Shown piece after piece: positions 9,818-20,104 of a stretch of DNA of 29,779 bases. The translations under genes and the position numbers were made by a program. The number at the start of each line of letters is the position of its first letter. The stretch's first letter is position 1. The stretch covers positions 1 to 29,779 of the forward strand of contig LSSK01001316.1 in NCBI GenBank assembly GCA_001969505.1, in the 5' to 3' direction. Under the pieces are notes generated by a model that saw only the letters and a list, made by a program, of their open reading frames with translations, did no database searches and was not told the origin of the DNA. The DNA comes from Zancudomyces culisetae. Lineage: Eukaryota; Kickxellomycota; Harpellomycetes; Harpellales; Legeriomycetaceae.

Positions 9818-11537
9818 TTAGTGCATATAAATATTGATAAGCATAACTGTAATGGCACCCATGTAAATAGAAAAGTACACAAATGAGTGTCTAAGCGGCA
9901 AATAGCTTTCAATCTTTTTAGAGTGTACTTCCCTTTCAAATAGATCAATTACCCCAACATATGCTAGTATTCCTCCTACTAAACCCTCGACTACGCCTAG
10001 GAACGTAAGAACAGAAGTTTGATACGGATAATACAAATTATGAAGACTGCACCCTAAGATCAAGCCCACAGTTATTGTGGAGCACAAAAAGGTATGGTGA
10101 AATAGGACTTTAAGAGCACCATGATTAAGCACATCCATCACCTGGGTTAGCACAGCGATACCCATAAATGAGGAATACAAGATTATTTCTCCCACAAAGA
10201 CAAAATATTTCTCTTGCATGGTTGCTCCAACATATACTCCATTAAGAAGAAGTTGTGTCAATACTGCAAATTCCATTATATACAAGCTATACTTTCTGGA
10301 GGCAAAATTTATTTTTTCTCTGTCAATTTTAAGTCTCTCATATGCCATCGTGCTTTGTCTTCCCTTATTTTTTTCGTTTATCGGTATTACCGCTGGGATG
10401 TAATCTTTACTAAAAAGAAAGCTTTTTCTTGGAGGACTGTGGAATGCATTGTTTGGCTTAGCTATTCCTTGCTGGTTTTCTACATTATTTATTGTGTTGT
10501 TTCAATTATCCTTGGTGGAGAAATTACTGAAATTAATGTTATTAGAGTTACCTTTAAAGTTATCATTAGCTGTGCCGTACTGCTGTACATTGACCTGAAA
10601 ATTAGTATTTTGGTTAGTACCATTGTTTTTAAAATTTGCCTTCGGATCATGATTTTCAGGCGTTAAAAAACCATGCATATTGTAAGCATCATACGCATTT
10701 CCATTAGCCATTGGTATATTACGACCTTGATTTTGATCCTCCATAGGATTTAAGCATATATTATCTGGGTGGTATACCAGAGTTGGCTTGAACCCAATAT
10801 CATAATGATTGGGTTGATTAGTGTTATTTCCATTTGGCACGGCCAGCTTTTCAACGTTCCTATTGTGTATAGCTCTATACTCGTTCACCTGCTTATCAAA
10901 GCTAGGTTGCGTACTGTCTTGGTTTTTTATTTTTCTCATTTCCAAATCACTATATTTTCTTGGGCCACCCCCTTTTTTGTTGGTCAACATTTCGATTTCA
11001 CTATCTTTTACTGCTATTACCAGTAAATTTTGTATTAGCTGTGCCAAAAAGATTCCACAAACAAACATTATAGTTCCCCAAACATCTATATTTTTTTGAA
11101 GCGATGAGTTGCATTGATGATTAAGCTTGCTGGTTGAACTTGAAATATTTACAACGACTCTATGTACATAATACCAAGGCTACACATTACTTTTATTCAT
11201 TATGATTGCAATCTATGAACATCCACCGCTCGCTAACACTTATTATGAATATCTATTTTTATACTTGATTCTGCAAACTACTGACCCGCAATGCGAGGAA
11301 ATTCAATTATCAATATTCTTACCCTATTGTTATTATCGCTCCAGCTGAAAAGTATTTTATAAAGTCGTAGGAGATCCTAAAGATTCGGAAAACCTTTAAC
11401 ACCCTACATGGTATCGGCAAAAATGTTGCGAATGACACCAATACTAGCACCATAAAAAAGGATGCTATGTGGTATTTAGTGTTCCAATCTTTGTAGTATC
11501 CCAAAGAACCACAATCGAATGCAACAGCTCTGTTCAT
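9818..11537 (-). CDS. Divergent ZIP-family membrane protein lacking metal-binding residues
   Basis: Three-exon model: 11537-11323, 11159-10552, 10479-9818 (494 residues). The order of membrane segments follows fungal Zrt-type ZIP transporters. TM1 is at YHIASFFMVLVLVSFATFLP, the TM2 region ends GAIITIG and continues VVVNIS across the first junction, and the WGTIMFVCGIFLAQ segment matches TM3. A long Asn-rich cytosolic loop follows, then TM4-TM8. TM4 reads FAVLTQLLLNGVYVG where the family has an FHS...G motif; TM5 reads LYSSFMGIAVL where it has FHQ.FEG; the TM2 His/Asp motif is also gone. The helical and Gly patterns persist but the metal ligands do not. The second junction is uncertain: frames before and after are identical and separated by one TGA (10504-10502). 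A 72-bp intron (donor GTAACT at 10551, acceptor TAG ending 10480) removes it. The product may be a non-transporting paralogue, sensor or decaying gene. Confidence 0.75.
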
Positions 11538-13034
11538 TTTAATATCAAATACCCTACCAAATTATTCTGTAGCTGACTTTTTTTATGTATTCAAGATCAA
11601 AATATATGCTTTTATTCTCTTTACTCTATTTACATTAAGTATAAGCTAGATTCCATAGAAAAGTAATAGCAATATAAACAACTGAATATATGAAAATTCG
11701 AATTCAGCAAAAATTCAAAAATTTCTGGTTATTAGGCGCTCTTCAAATAATATAATCCATATATGTAGACATCTGTAGTCGAGCCAAATGCTTTCGAATT
11801 GACGCACGTATCATTACAGTAAAAGTATTATAAAAAAATCTGGTAAATCACCAACAACTAGGAATGGTACCACACTGTATTTATTTTTTGAGATACTGTG
11901 GAGATAAATGGGTGTGTCTTTAGTTACAATAGCAAAAAAAATCCGTGTGTACTTGTATGTATTTCAAAGTAAAAACTTTATTCAGGATGGCTATGATTAT
12001 GTGGTGTGGTCTTGTAAATGATCATCATGCTTTAACTGATATTGATCATGTGCAGAAAAAATTAAACGGTGGTATATGTTTTCCTTTTACTTTCCCCGCA
12101 AAAAGCCAACAACAAATACAACCATACCAATAATGGAGGGTTTTTTTTTGCTCAATAGGTTTATTAAAAAATACCAGATAGAAATATTGGGTCAAAATGG
12201 TATCAGCCCTCATTTGCGTCTCGTTGCAGTTTATTGAACAGAGGAATGGCAATAATAGGTCTTTGGAAATTACAGGAGCTAATGGCTGAATTTTGATAAT
12301 ACAATATGGTGGACCGTATACACTTATTTAACTGCACGTGGGAAGAACTGGCCAATATTTAACTCTAAACCGCTTCAATAATTAGTATCTCAACCCATCC
12401 TATTTAGAAAAGGTACTCCTTACTCCTTGCCAATTTATTTTGTTTCCTGAAGTATAATTCTGTGCTGATAATTCAATTCAAAGGTATCTTACAAAGCTCG
12501 ACTTATAACTCTCTATGACTGACCATGGATCTCATTTTCAAAGTCTTAAAGATTTATTTCAGAGAACTTGTTTTGACCCACCATCCTATTTTACACTATT
12601 TTTAGTTTGCTAAAATAAAATAAAATAAAAGAATAATACACAATGTGTATGAATCTGATTCTCCTCTGTGCCTTTAGGAACCCCATATCCTCTGTATGTA
12701 TGCATAAGGGCTGCCCTCCACCTTTTCACCTTTTTGGTAAAATCTCACTTACGCTTAGCAACTAATAGAAACTTGAAAGTATGTTGAAGAACGTATAAGT
12801 TACATTCAAGCTTAACCTGCCCATTGTATTAAAAAATTCAGGACACACACCCAACCATTGGATGTACTTATGTTGGAATGTGTTGAGTTTGACTTTATTG
12901 AGTGTAGTCACAACTGTATTGAGTGAACCACAACTTTCTTATGAATGGAGCTTCGTTTCTCAATTTTATATGAATAAATCAAAAGAGTGTATAGTTTTCA
13001 AATTATGGATATACCTAAAAGTCGCCAAAACTAC
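11538..13034. other. AT-rich region with no supported gene
   Basis: Contains short ORFs (for example 11987-12133 and 12133-12237) that I could not tie to any family, a (TAAAA)n run near 12608-12628, and a possible integrase-like fragment listed separately. The first ~150 bp should include the ZIP-like promoter. No splice-consistent gene could be assembled on either strand. Confidence 0.4.
12482..12595 (+). pseudogene. Possible integrase-like relic (weak)
   Basis: One plus-strand frame reads SMTDHGSHFQSLKDLFQRTC, resembling the second-Asp block of retroelement integrases (consensus like SDNGSxF). An in-frame TAA stop lies a few codons upstream and a stop follows ~30 codons later, so only a fragment could remain. 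It lies in a gene-poor stretch. The match is a short motif and may be chance. Confidence 0.25.
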
Positions 13035-13140
13035 ACTTTTTAGAGTTCAAATTATTTTCATTTATATATCAGAAGCAAAAAACGTAAGATTGTTAATAAA
13101 AACTATAGTTATGGAAAGACAAATGCAAGGCTGTCCAGCA
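13035..13140 (+). repeat. Dispersed repeat, copy A
   Basis: 106 bp aligned to 16031-16139 at roughly 75% identity by eye, sharing blocks such as CTTTTTAGAGTTCAAA, TTATATATC and GCAAAAAACGTAA. It is a diverged direct repeat about 3 kb from its partner. A 93-codon ORF (12862-13143) overlaps it but is not conserved in the other copy. Confidence 0.75.
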
Positions 13141-13264
13141 TAGTATCCATTTTTTGTTATTTTCGCTTTTATTACTTCGTTTCACATCCTTAAAGTAGAT
13201 ATAAGGTGTTGTTAATATTCCTGCATAAATCACCAACCACTACATTTTTATAGAAGCATTTGGC

Positions 13265-13417
13265 TTATTTTAGGATACGTGTAATTGTCCTAACATCATT
13301 GTGGATCTGAACAAATAATACCAATGCCCAGATAGCTAAAGCAACCTGCCCTAAGCTAATGATGAGAGTAAACGCCATGGAAATAACACCTACAGCCATA
13401 CCTCCCGTACCTTCCAT
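13265..13417 (-). CDS. Small (50-aa) single-span membrane protein, unknown
   Basis: ATG at 13417 opens a 50-residue frame ending in TAA at 13265. It begins MEGTGGMAVGVISM, has a hydrophobic helix over residues ~7-38 (core TLIISLGQVALAIWALVLF) and ends in a charged tail, VQIHNDVRTITRILK. Base composition is visibly higher in GC than the flanking AT-rich DNA, and the amino-acid mix looks like a real one-helix membrane peptide rather than random AT-rich translation. I do not recognise the family. No splice sites are needed. It has no neighbour in the same orientation within 1.7 kb, so context gives no functional hint. The call rests on ORF quality alone. Confidence 0.5.
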   Translation of the reverse strand: MEGTGGMAVGVISMAFTLIISLGQVALAIWALVLFVQIHNDVRTITRILK

Positions 13418-14350
13418 ATTGTGATTGATGCTAAGTTATACTAAACTGCAAAATTATTGAAAGAAATTAAAAAAACTACCACAGTATGAATATTACACTG
13501 CTTGATAATGATGCCGTCAAAAGTTGGAGAAAACTCGGATTAATATAGTTTTTTAGAAGGCTTCGTTGCTATGAAATTGTGAATTGATACTTCTCTATAA
13601 TTCAGACAAGTTTCAGCTATTTGGTGTATTTTTTATTATGTTGCCCCTGTATTGCCTACTCTCTACCTTATGATAGCGACTTTCCAATGTTTACGCACTT
13701 GGGCTTTTTGTAATTTAATTTATGATTTGGATAAACTACAAATTTATTTAAAAATGTAAAGATGTGTGAACACAACCAGAGATAATAATACATCGTAAAC
13801 TAAACTAGCGTATATGTAAAAACCTAGAGGAAAAAAATGCTTTATGATAAATTAATTAAACTAATACAACACTTTTTCGTATAATATTTTAAACGCTATG
13901 TTTGTCAATGTGTAGTTTTTACCCATTCGCTAAGAACCCCAGGTTTCATGAATTTCCATTATTTGATCATCCTAATGTGGTTTTTATACAACAGTCCTAA
14001 TGTACGTTTTACACATATAGGATGGTAAGGGACCGGAGATGGTGGAAATGTTTACTTTTTCTTTTTTCAGAATTTAGCATACATTATTAATCTACGTTTT
14101 TATTAAGTAAACTCAATACAAGAGCTACATAAACAAGAATTAATAAAACGCTCCGCTACGCACATGTAACCAGAGTCATAGAAAACAATGTTTAACTTAT
14201 TCATTGAGAAGAAATGATGCGATCTTATTGCTATGCAGCATTTAATGGTTTTATTAGTTGATTCCGCTGAATTTAAATCAATCAAATTTTTAGTTAAATA
14301 AATTTGTCGTTTCTTGAATCTAATTGTAGTAATAAATATTTAATCATAGC
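13418..14350. other. AT-rich gene-poor stretch
   Basis: No supported gene. Contains a short tandem duplication at 13970-14018 (TCCTAATGT followed by a T-rich spacer, twice). A 60-codon minus ORF at 14103-14285 has no recognisable features. Confidence 0.4.
13970..14018. repeat. Imperfect ~25-bp tandem duplication
   Basis: TCCTAATGTGGTTTTTATAC at 13970 and TCCTAATGTACGTTTTACAC at 13995 are two adjacent, diverged units. Confidence 0.6.
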
Positions 14351-14459
14351 AGCTATAAGCGGCCCGTCTCGTGTAATTCTTGGCAGCAAATAGCTTCCAA
14401 GTAGGACGTAAAGCATTAATACTACACGACACCTATTGTACTAAAAGCCGCGTGAAGCT
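14351..14459. ncRNA. Candidate structured RNA (three nested helices)
   Basis: A GC-richer island in very AT-rich DNA. Complementary segments nest in order: AGCT (14351-14354) with AGCT (14456-14459); GCGGC (14359-14363) with GCCGC (14447-14451); TCGTGTA (14369-14375) with TACACGA (14423-14429); CTTGG (14379-14383) with CCAAG (14397-14401). Palindromic helices do not show the transcribed strand. I match it to no known RNA family; it could be a degenerate repeat or chance. Confidence 0.3.
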
Positions 14460-16030
14460 TTTTGTTTGAAGATACTTTCATTTAAATTCAAAACTGAACA
14501 CATTAAATGCTTTTTCACTAACTGTTGGACAATGAAATTGCATATAATATAAATATAGTAAATACTTAAAATCAGTTTATTTAACATGAAGGTTACATAG
14601 AATATCATTCTGATTCCCCTTTTGTGTTTTTAATATATTTATCAACTAAATTGAACCATCGATAACGGATGATTCAAATAATAATTAATTACCATATTGC
14701 TTTATTTAAGTCAAATTAAGTTAATTTAACTGATATTAAATCAGTATAAATCAAATAAAACTTGTTTAGAGATCCAGCAGAAGAAAACAAGGTAAAAAAA
14801 ATCCTGATCTATTTCATATGCGACACGCTCAGTATCAGGTGTATACTGAAATTATGTTATTTAATAAGTAATATGTACTATGTTCACTACGGTATGAGTG
14901 CTTTATTATTACTGAATTTTTAAGAATTTGAGAAGGGGAGTGTCTAGGTGCGTCACTCTTCTTGTTTTGTATTTTTTTAATGGTATGATATGACTATTAA
15001 ACTAATATGAGTTCTATGTACAATTAAACGTATGTTGTTATAAATAAACAATTATGATGTCAATACTAGTGTCGTGATCAACCATTAACATTCAGAAACA
15101 TGAAAAACGGAGCAGGAACATAGTTAGTTACATACATAGTTTACTTTATATATAAATAACTAGAAACATAGGCAAAGTCGATAGTCAGTTAGCTACTTTG
15201 CAGCTAAGAGTTTTAGTTAGATAATAATATAGCTATATGATTAAGTTAATGGAGATAAACAATAAAGTTGATGATATCACTTCACTAGCATCTTGAAAGT
15301 TGAATAAATATTAATTGCAATTAAAATAAACCATAGAAACGATATTTGGATAGTACAAAAAAACTTTGTTGGTGTCGTATTTATGTAAGGCTATTTTCCA
15401 CTTATCGAGAGTAAAAGTAAAGACCAAATTATTAGCCTTACCCTCAACAATCGGACTTGGTTAATAATCGCCTTTAACATGCATGGTGCCTAATTTTGAC
15501 TGGATTGAACAATGCAATAAGGTTGCTTTATAATGATATAAAATACAAAAAATCTAATAAAACAGAATTAAGAAAACAGAAAAAATTCATATATATATAT
15601 ATATATATATATTCATTACTCACGCAGTATGGAAAAAAGGGGTCAAAGTGGAAGCATCAGTTCTTATCACTATATTAGCGTTTATTTTCTTTATATATCT
15701 ACATCTAAAAAACCAGTCTAATAGGATCCCACAATAAATAAAATATCGAGCACACACTTAATATTGATCACTGTAATACAAAAAGTAAGAGATTGAATTT
15801 TAATATGATACTGGGTAGAAAAACGAAAATTCCAAAGTAAGAATCATTTATGTACAAAGTGTTATTACTACCTAAAAATAACAACTTTACCCCAATGGTA
15901 TAATAGCAGATAGAACATTTGATTAATTAGTTATTCGTTGCTAGGACATTTAGTTAATTGCCAAAAATTCATAAAAAATAAATAATAGTATACTCTTGTC
16001 TCGAGTATAGCAAAATATTGACAAATCTGT
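14460..16030. other. Very AT-rich gene-poor stretch
   Basis: No gene on either strand that I can support. Contains an (AT)12 run (15589-15612) and many TAGTTAG/TATATAA-type words near 15115-15240, with no clear LTR ends. Could include an origin or centromere-like element, but nothing specific shows this. Confidence 0.4.
15589..15612. repeat. (AT)12 microsatellite
   Basis: Twelve uninterrupted AT units, read directly. Confidence 0.9.
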
Positions 16031-16139
16031 ACTTTTTAGAGTTCAAAACACTTTCACTTATATATCCAGATGCAAAAAACGTAAATCAATACTAACAAAA
16101 GCTATAATTATGTAAAAACAACTGCAAAACTGTTTAGCA
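16031..16139 (+). repeat. Dispersed repeat, copy B, abutting tRNA-Lys
   Basis: 109 bp aligned to copy A (13035-13140). It ends exactly one base before the first base of the tRNA. It may be a duplicated tRNA 5' flank or a remnant of a tRNA-targeting element. Confidence 0.75.
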
Positions 16140-16212
16140 GCCCGGCTAGCTCAATCGGTAGAGCGTGAGACTCTTAATCTCAAGGTTGCGGGTTCGACCC
16201 CCGCGTTGGGCT
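16140..16212 (+). tRNA. tRNA-Lys(CUU)
   Basis: The 73-nt sequence folds as a cloverleaf. The acceptor stem is GCCCGGC with GTTGGGC (two G-U pairs). The D-arm is GCTC/GAGC, the anticodon stem TGAGA/TCTCA with loop CTCTTAA (anticodon CTT, Lys), and the T-arm GCGGG-TTCGACC-CCCGC; the discriminator is T. A box (TAGCTCAATCGG) and B box (GGTTCGACCCC) are present, and a TTTT Pol III terminator follows at 16217. There is no intron. Confidence 0.97.
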
Positions 16213-17012
16213 TCACTTTTGCCTTTGTTTGCTCCATCTTGCACTCGGTTTTTATCTTAAACATGATATATTTTGGTTCTATAGCTATTTTATTTCAAAG
16301 TAAATCCAAATCTTCATTAATTTTTTTGAAAAAGTGACAACTCGCTCACACTCTCTCATTCCTAGCTTTTTACGAACCACCAGACGTACACTGTCTACCA
16401 TGAACAAAACAGATTCAATAAATAGAGAAAAATGGCATCCCATCCATGCTGTATCTTTTTTTTCTTCGTTTGTTTCTTATCCTTAATAGACTTTGGTTAC
16501 ACAAACTTCGAGTTTCCATCAATTTCATTCAAATCACAAAATGATTCACAGTTGAATTTCTGCAACATTTTCTGTTTTCACCACCCTATTCAACTCTCAC
16601 AACTAGATCGCAAAGTAAACAAACGGAAACAAAAAACACACATACACCAAACACACTAAAAACAAGTCGCGACAAGTTTCGGAGCAAATTACATATTTGG
16701 GCTCTGTTCTGGTTTGTAGTAAATAAAGTGATCAAGGTCCCCCCCCCTCATAACACATTTAATTAACACCACTCCGAGTCACAAATCTCTTGTAAAGAGC
16801 AGGTTTATGAGACAGGCGGGTTAGCAAAAAAGTGTGTGTGGCCAAGGTGATTAAGCGTTGAATATAGCTTTGTAGAATCTTTAGATTTATTAAAATAGGA
16901 ATACACACGAGCGTATAGCACATATGCAAAAACAGTTCAAAAACAGTACATAAATAAGTAAAAGGTGACATATTGCTGTGTTTATTGACGTCGTGGTCTT
17001 TAAACAGTTTGT
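16213..17012. other. Intergenic between tRNA-Lys and FRQ1 3' end
   Basis: A CA/CT-rich stretch (16320-16670) and a C9 run near 16741. A 75-codon plus ORF (16432-16659, starting MASHPCC with a Phe-rich hydrophobic N-terminus) resembles a signal peptide followed by low-complexity sequence. I do not consider it established as a gene. The right end should be FRQ1 3' UTR. Confidence 0.4.
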
Positions 17013-17984
17013 TTAAACCAAACCATCATAAAGGTTAAGAGCCTGCATTATTAGCGCATCCTGTAATGCACCTTTCTTGAATTCCGCAAAGTCTATCCTC
17101 TTATCATTATTCTATTTTTTCGAATTATATCAAAAAACACAATCAATACTTTGGAGTCATAATTAGAAGATCAGTATACTGCTAGAAAAATTAATATGCA
17201 CTTACAACATCCATTAAGGTGAATATTTTTTTAACCCTTTTCTCCGGTGTATCTTCGTCGGAGGGCAATTTCGCCATACTTCCAAGCATTCTGTAAATTG
17301 AATCTACAATTTTTAGCATCTCCTCCTCCGTAATATACCCATCCTTGTCTATATCATAAATCTCGAATGCCCCTAGGTTTATATATATACGTTTGGTTAT
17401 TTTATCGTCATCGCTTGAGCCTCGGATGCAAAACAAGTAAATAGTGGGTATCAACTATTACAAAAGGTGAGAAAAAATAAATCAAGTCGTAAATTGCTGA
17501 GAGTCTTCTTACATGTTAATTTTTCCTCTACAGTTCCTCTGGAGGTAATTGAAAGTGCTTGCAAAAACTCTTTAAAATCTATTTTGCCGTTTTTATTCTT
17601 ATCAAATACATCGAATACATATTCCGAGAACGTAGAGGAATCGCCAAAGGGAAAGAACTTTTTATAAATCAATTTGAACTGCTCCTTGTCGATTACTCCG
17701 TTTGGGCAATCTGCCACAAATCCCTTGTACCTATCATCAAAAGAGTAGTGTTTTTTCAAGCAACATTGAGAGCTGGAATGTTAGATATACAGCAAGATTA
17801 AACATCACGCATCGACGATGTGAAAAATTACCATTGTTTTATTTCCTTCCTATCGACTATTTTGTAGAATAATCTGATTTTACTTTGGCTCAGGTTTTAT
17901 TTTTATAATGTATAACTTACAGTATGTATTATTCTGTAGTTCGAGAAGCTGTTCTTCTGTAAGCTTACTGTTTGATTTCCCCAT
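17013..17984 (-). CDS. FRQ1: Frequenin / neuronal calcium sensor 1 (Frq1, Ncs1), five exons
   Basis: Exons 17984-17921, 17856-17832 (25 nt), 17730-17513, 17372-17206 and 17111-17013 join in consistent phase to exactly 190 codons plus stop, the usual NCS-1 length. The N-terminus MGKSNSKL is a myristoylation signal. The microexon supplies FDRKEIKQ and completes the Trp of QWYKGF, the family motif. EF-hand 1 is the usual degenerate Cys-Pro type (ADCPNG); EF2 is [15 protein letters not shown]3 [15 protein letters not shown]4 [13 protein letters not shown] (Lys at loop position 6 instead of Gly), and the end is NLYDGLV. In fungi the protein is a Ca2+ sensor that activates the phosphatidylinositol 4-kinase Pik1 at the Golgi. 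Donors are GTAAGT, GTAATT, GTAAGA and GTAAGT. Intron 2 contains TCTAAC and an unused CAG acceptor (17773) that would break the frame. Confidence 0.96.
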
Positions 17985-18312
17985 TATTTCGCACTTTTTA
18001 AGAATGAGATGTACCTTTAAAGCTGTAGAAATATAAATTGCAAAAACGCTTTTTTAATTTCTCAGTTCGAAGAGGCGCTTTTATGTTGGAAATACCATTT
18101 ATCATCAATTAGGCGAATGCATAATAACGCCAAGTTTCTAGGTAAAAGATATTGGTATGACAAGCGATTTCATTGGTGGTCAAATGTGTGTATTTTCCCA
18201 GGTGTTTTTGTGGTGTAATGTGATGGGCCTTAGATATCCCAAAGCTTGTTTTTTTTTGTTAAACACTTTCAAACAAACGTGTTAGAGTACAGCTACTTTA
18301 GCTAATGAGAGC

Positions 18313-18329
18313 TTGTTTAATTTAAACAA
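18313..18329. repeat. Short perfect inverted repeat
   Basis: TTGTTTAA and TTAAACAA separated by one T, about 330 bp upstream of FRQ1. It could be a dimeric factor site; function unknown. Confidence 0.6.
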
Positions 18330-20086
18330 AGTTATATAAGATTATTGGTCAGTACATCTCTTGTTCCTATTTCAAATAATAAAAGTCAAACATCTTTTAA
18401 AAGACAAATAAATCATGTTGCGTAACGCTATTGTTGCGATCGTTATAGAGTTGCACGGTCCAAACACCTTATCTAACTATCAGCTGAATGTTATATAGTC
18501 ACACACCTCATCTATTCCTAATTGTCTTGTATATATCCTTGTAAATACTATATTATCTTACATACAATACTTATACTTTATATAAATGCTTGTTTAAACA
18601 CAAAGACAAAAACATAACGCCACATCTGCTAACCTGGTGAAAACAGACTAATTTTCGGTAAAAGTCTATTCAAAACTTTTTGTAAAGTTATACACCATTT
18701 TTCTTGGCATAACTGAAAAATTTTGGGATATATTCACCACACACAACACACGATGGGGAGGGTTACTTTTCTCGCAGGTAGAAGAAATCTAGCGGATTCT
18801 TTCAAGCTATTTTAACCAAGTTTGGGCAATCGCTGAAAAATAAAGGAATAGAAAGCGTGCTTGCTTTACTTTAAGCTTACCCTTAATAAACACCAAAGTT
18901 TGGTAAAAGCGACTTCCTAGGTTTTTTTTTAATGTTATTCAAGGTGCACATTCAACAACTACTTCAAAAGTCTGTCAAAGTTTTTTCAAATCCATTTCTC
19001 CTTTTTTAAAGTTCACAGTTCGATTGTTTACAATACCAGGTGCATGTGTGAGTATAGGAGAAGAATTCATGTCTGTGATTTAAGTATTAAGTGAAAAATG
19101 AGATGGTAACCGAGAGCTGAGGCACAAAAGTGTTCATGTGGAAAGGCACAGGCAGATACACGCATATGACAAAAAACCCATATTTTCTAAGCTTTGACGA
19201 ACACCGCCAATATGCTGAGGTATCCTGGAACAGTACTATCGTTCTTTGATGCTATAGTCATACATCATCAAACAGTAGATTTTTTAAAAAAAAAAACTCT
19301 ATTTGGTATATGAGAAGCGCGTCTTTCCATCCCCATTTTTTTAACAAGGGAGAAGGGGGAGTTGATAACCTCCTACTACTATAGTGGCACTTTATGTATA
19401 ATTTATCTGGAACAAAAATATTATCTTTTTTTGGTTATACGGGGTTGAGAATGAAATTTCACGGGACAACCTTACTAAAATACCATCGTTCTTTTAGCAA
19501 AAATTCTCTCATAAGCACCATCAAGTTATTTCATGTGATATGATCTTTTTTTTTGTTTTTTTAACTTTAAACATTTTTGCAAGAAATGTGAATAACACGT
19601 TTTTGTGTGTGGTATTTCATGGTATAAACCATTTTATAATGATACAAGTGGTTCAATAACAAAAGTAATGAAGATGTGGATTTGTAAACAGGAAACAATT
19701 GATGATACTATTTAGCAATTTGTGGGCTTCTGAAGTTACCACAATAAAAATAACCACAAAAAAAATACAAAAAAATTGGCCGATATTAGCATTAACTCAT
19801 CACTTACTAATCCTTTCTTTCCATTGGGAACTAAACAGCCTCTGTTTATAAATTTCAGGCAATAAAATAAAATAAAATAGTTTAGTGGCGAAAAAAAGCA
19901 TTTTACACAACATTAACATGTGTTTACAAAAACACTATGCAACAATTGGATCACTTAGGGCTTAGTTTTAGCCTTATCTAAGCCAACTTTGTCGAATTTG
20001 ACTCGACCCGATATTTTGTATCTCGCTTTTAGTAGCTCAGAATTCCCTTGAGTACAGCAAAAAAAGAAAACTATCTCGAATACAAC

Positions 20087-20104
20087 AAAAAAAAATTTTT
20101 TTTT
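20087..20104. promoter_or_regulatory. A9T9 tract upstream of HGPRT
   Basis: Symmetric A9T9 tract 118 bp upstream of the HGPRT ATG. A shorter A4T6 copy lies at 20151-20160. It matches the RRPE-like elements near UTP22 in form. Confidence 0.4.

Noticed and set aside
12871-13140. TGTTGGAATG as the 5' end of a solo LTR
   Set aside because: The start resembles Ty1-type LTRs, but I found no matching CA end with a target-site duplication.
12862-13143. 93-codon plus ORF with a signal-peptide-like start
   Set aside because: Its second half lies in the dispersed repeat, and the frame is not preserved in the other repeat copy.
16432-16659. 75-codon ORF MASHPCC... as a secreted protein
   Set aside because: Low-complexity CA-rich continuation, no homology, no downstream exons found. 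Mentioned only within the intergenic entry.
16759-16971. 70-codon minus ORF just past FRQ1
   Set aside because: Lies in the expected FRQ1 3' UTR, with no recognisable features.
17731-17773. Acceptor CAG at 17773 for FRQ1 exon 3
   Set aside because: Joining to it shifts the frame and breaks the QWYKGF motif. The TAG at 17731 with the microexon fits exactly.
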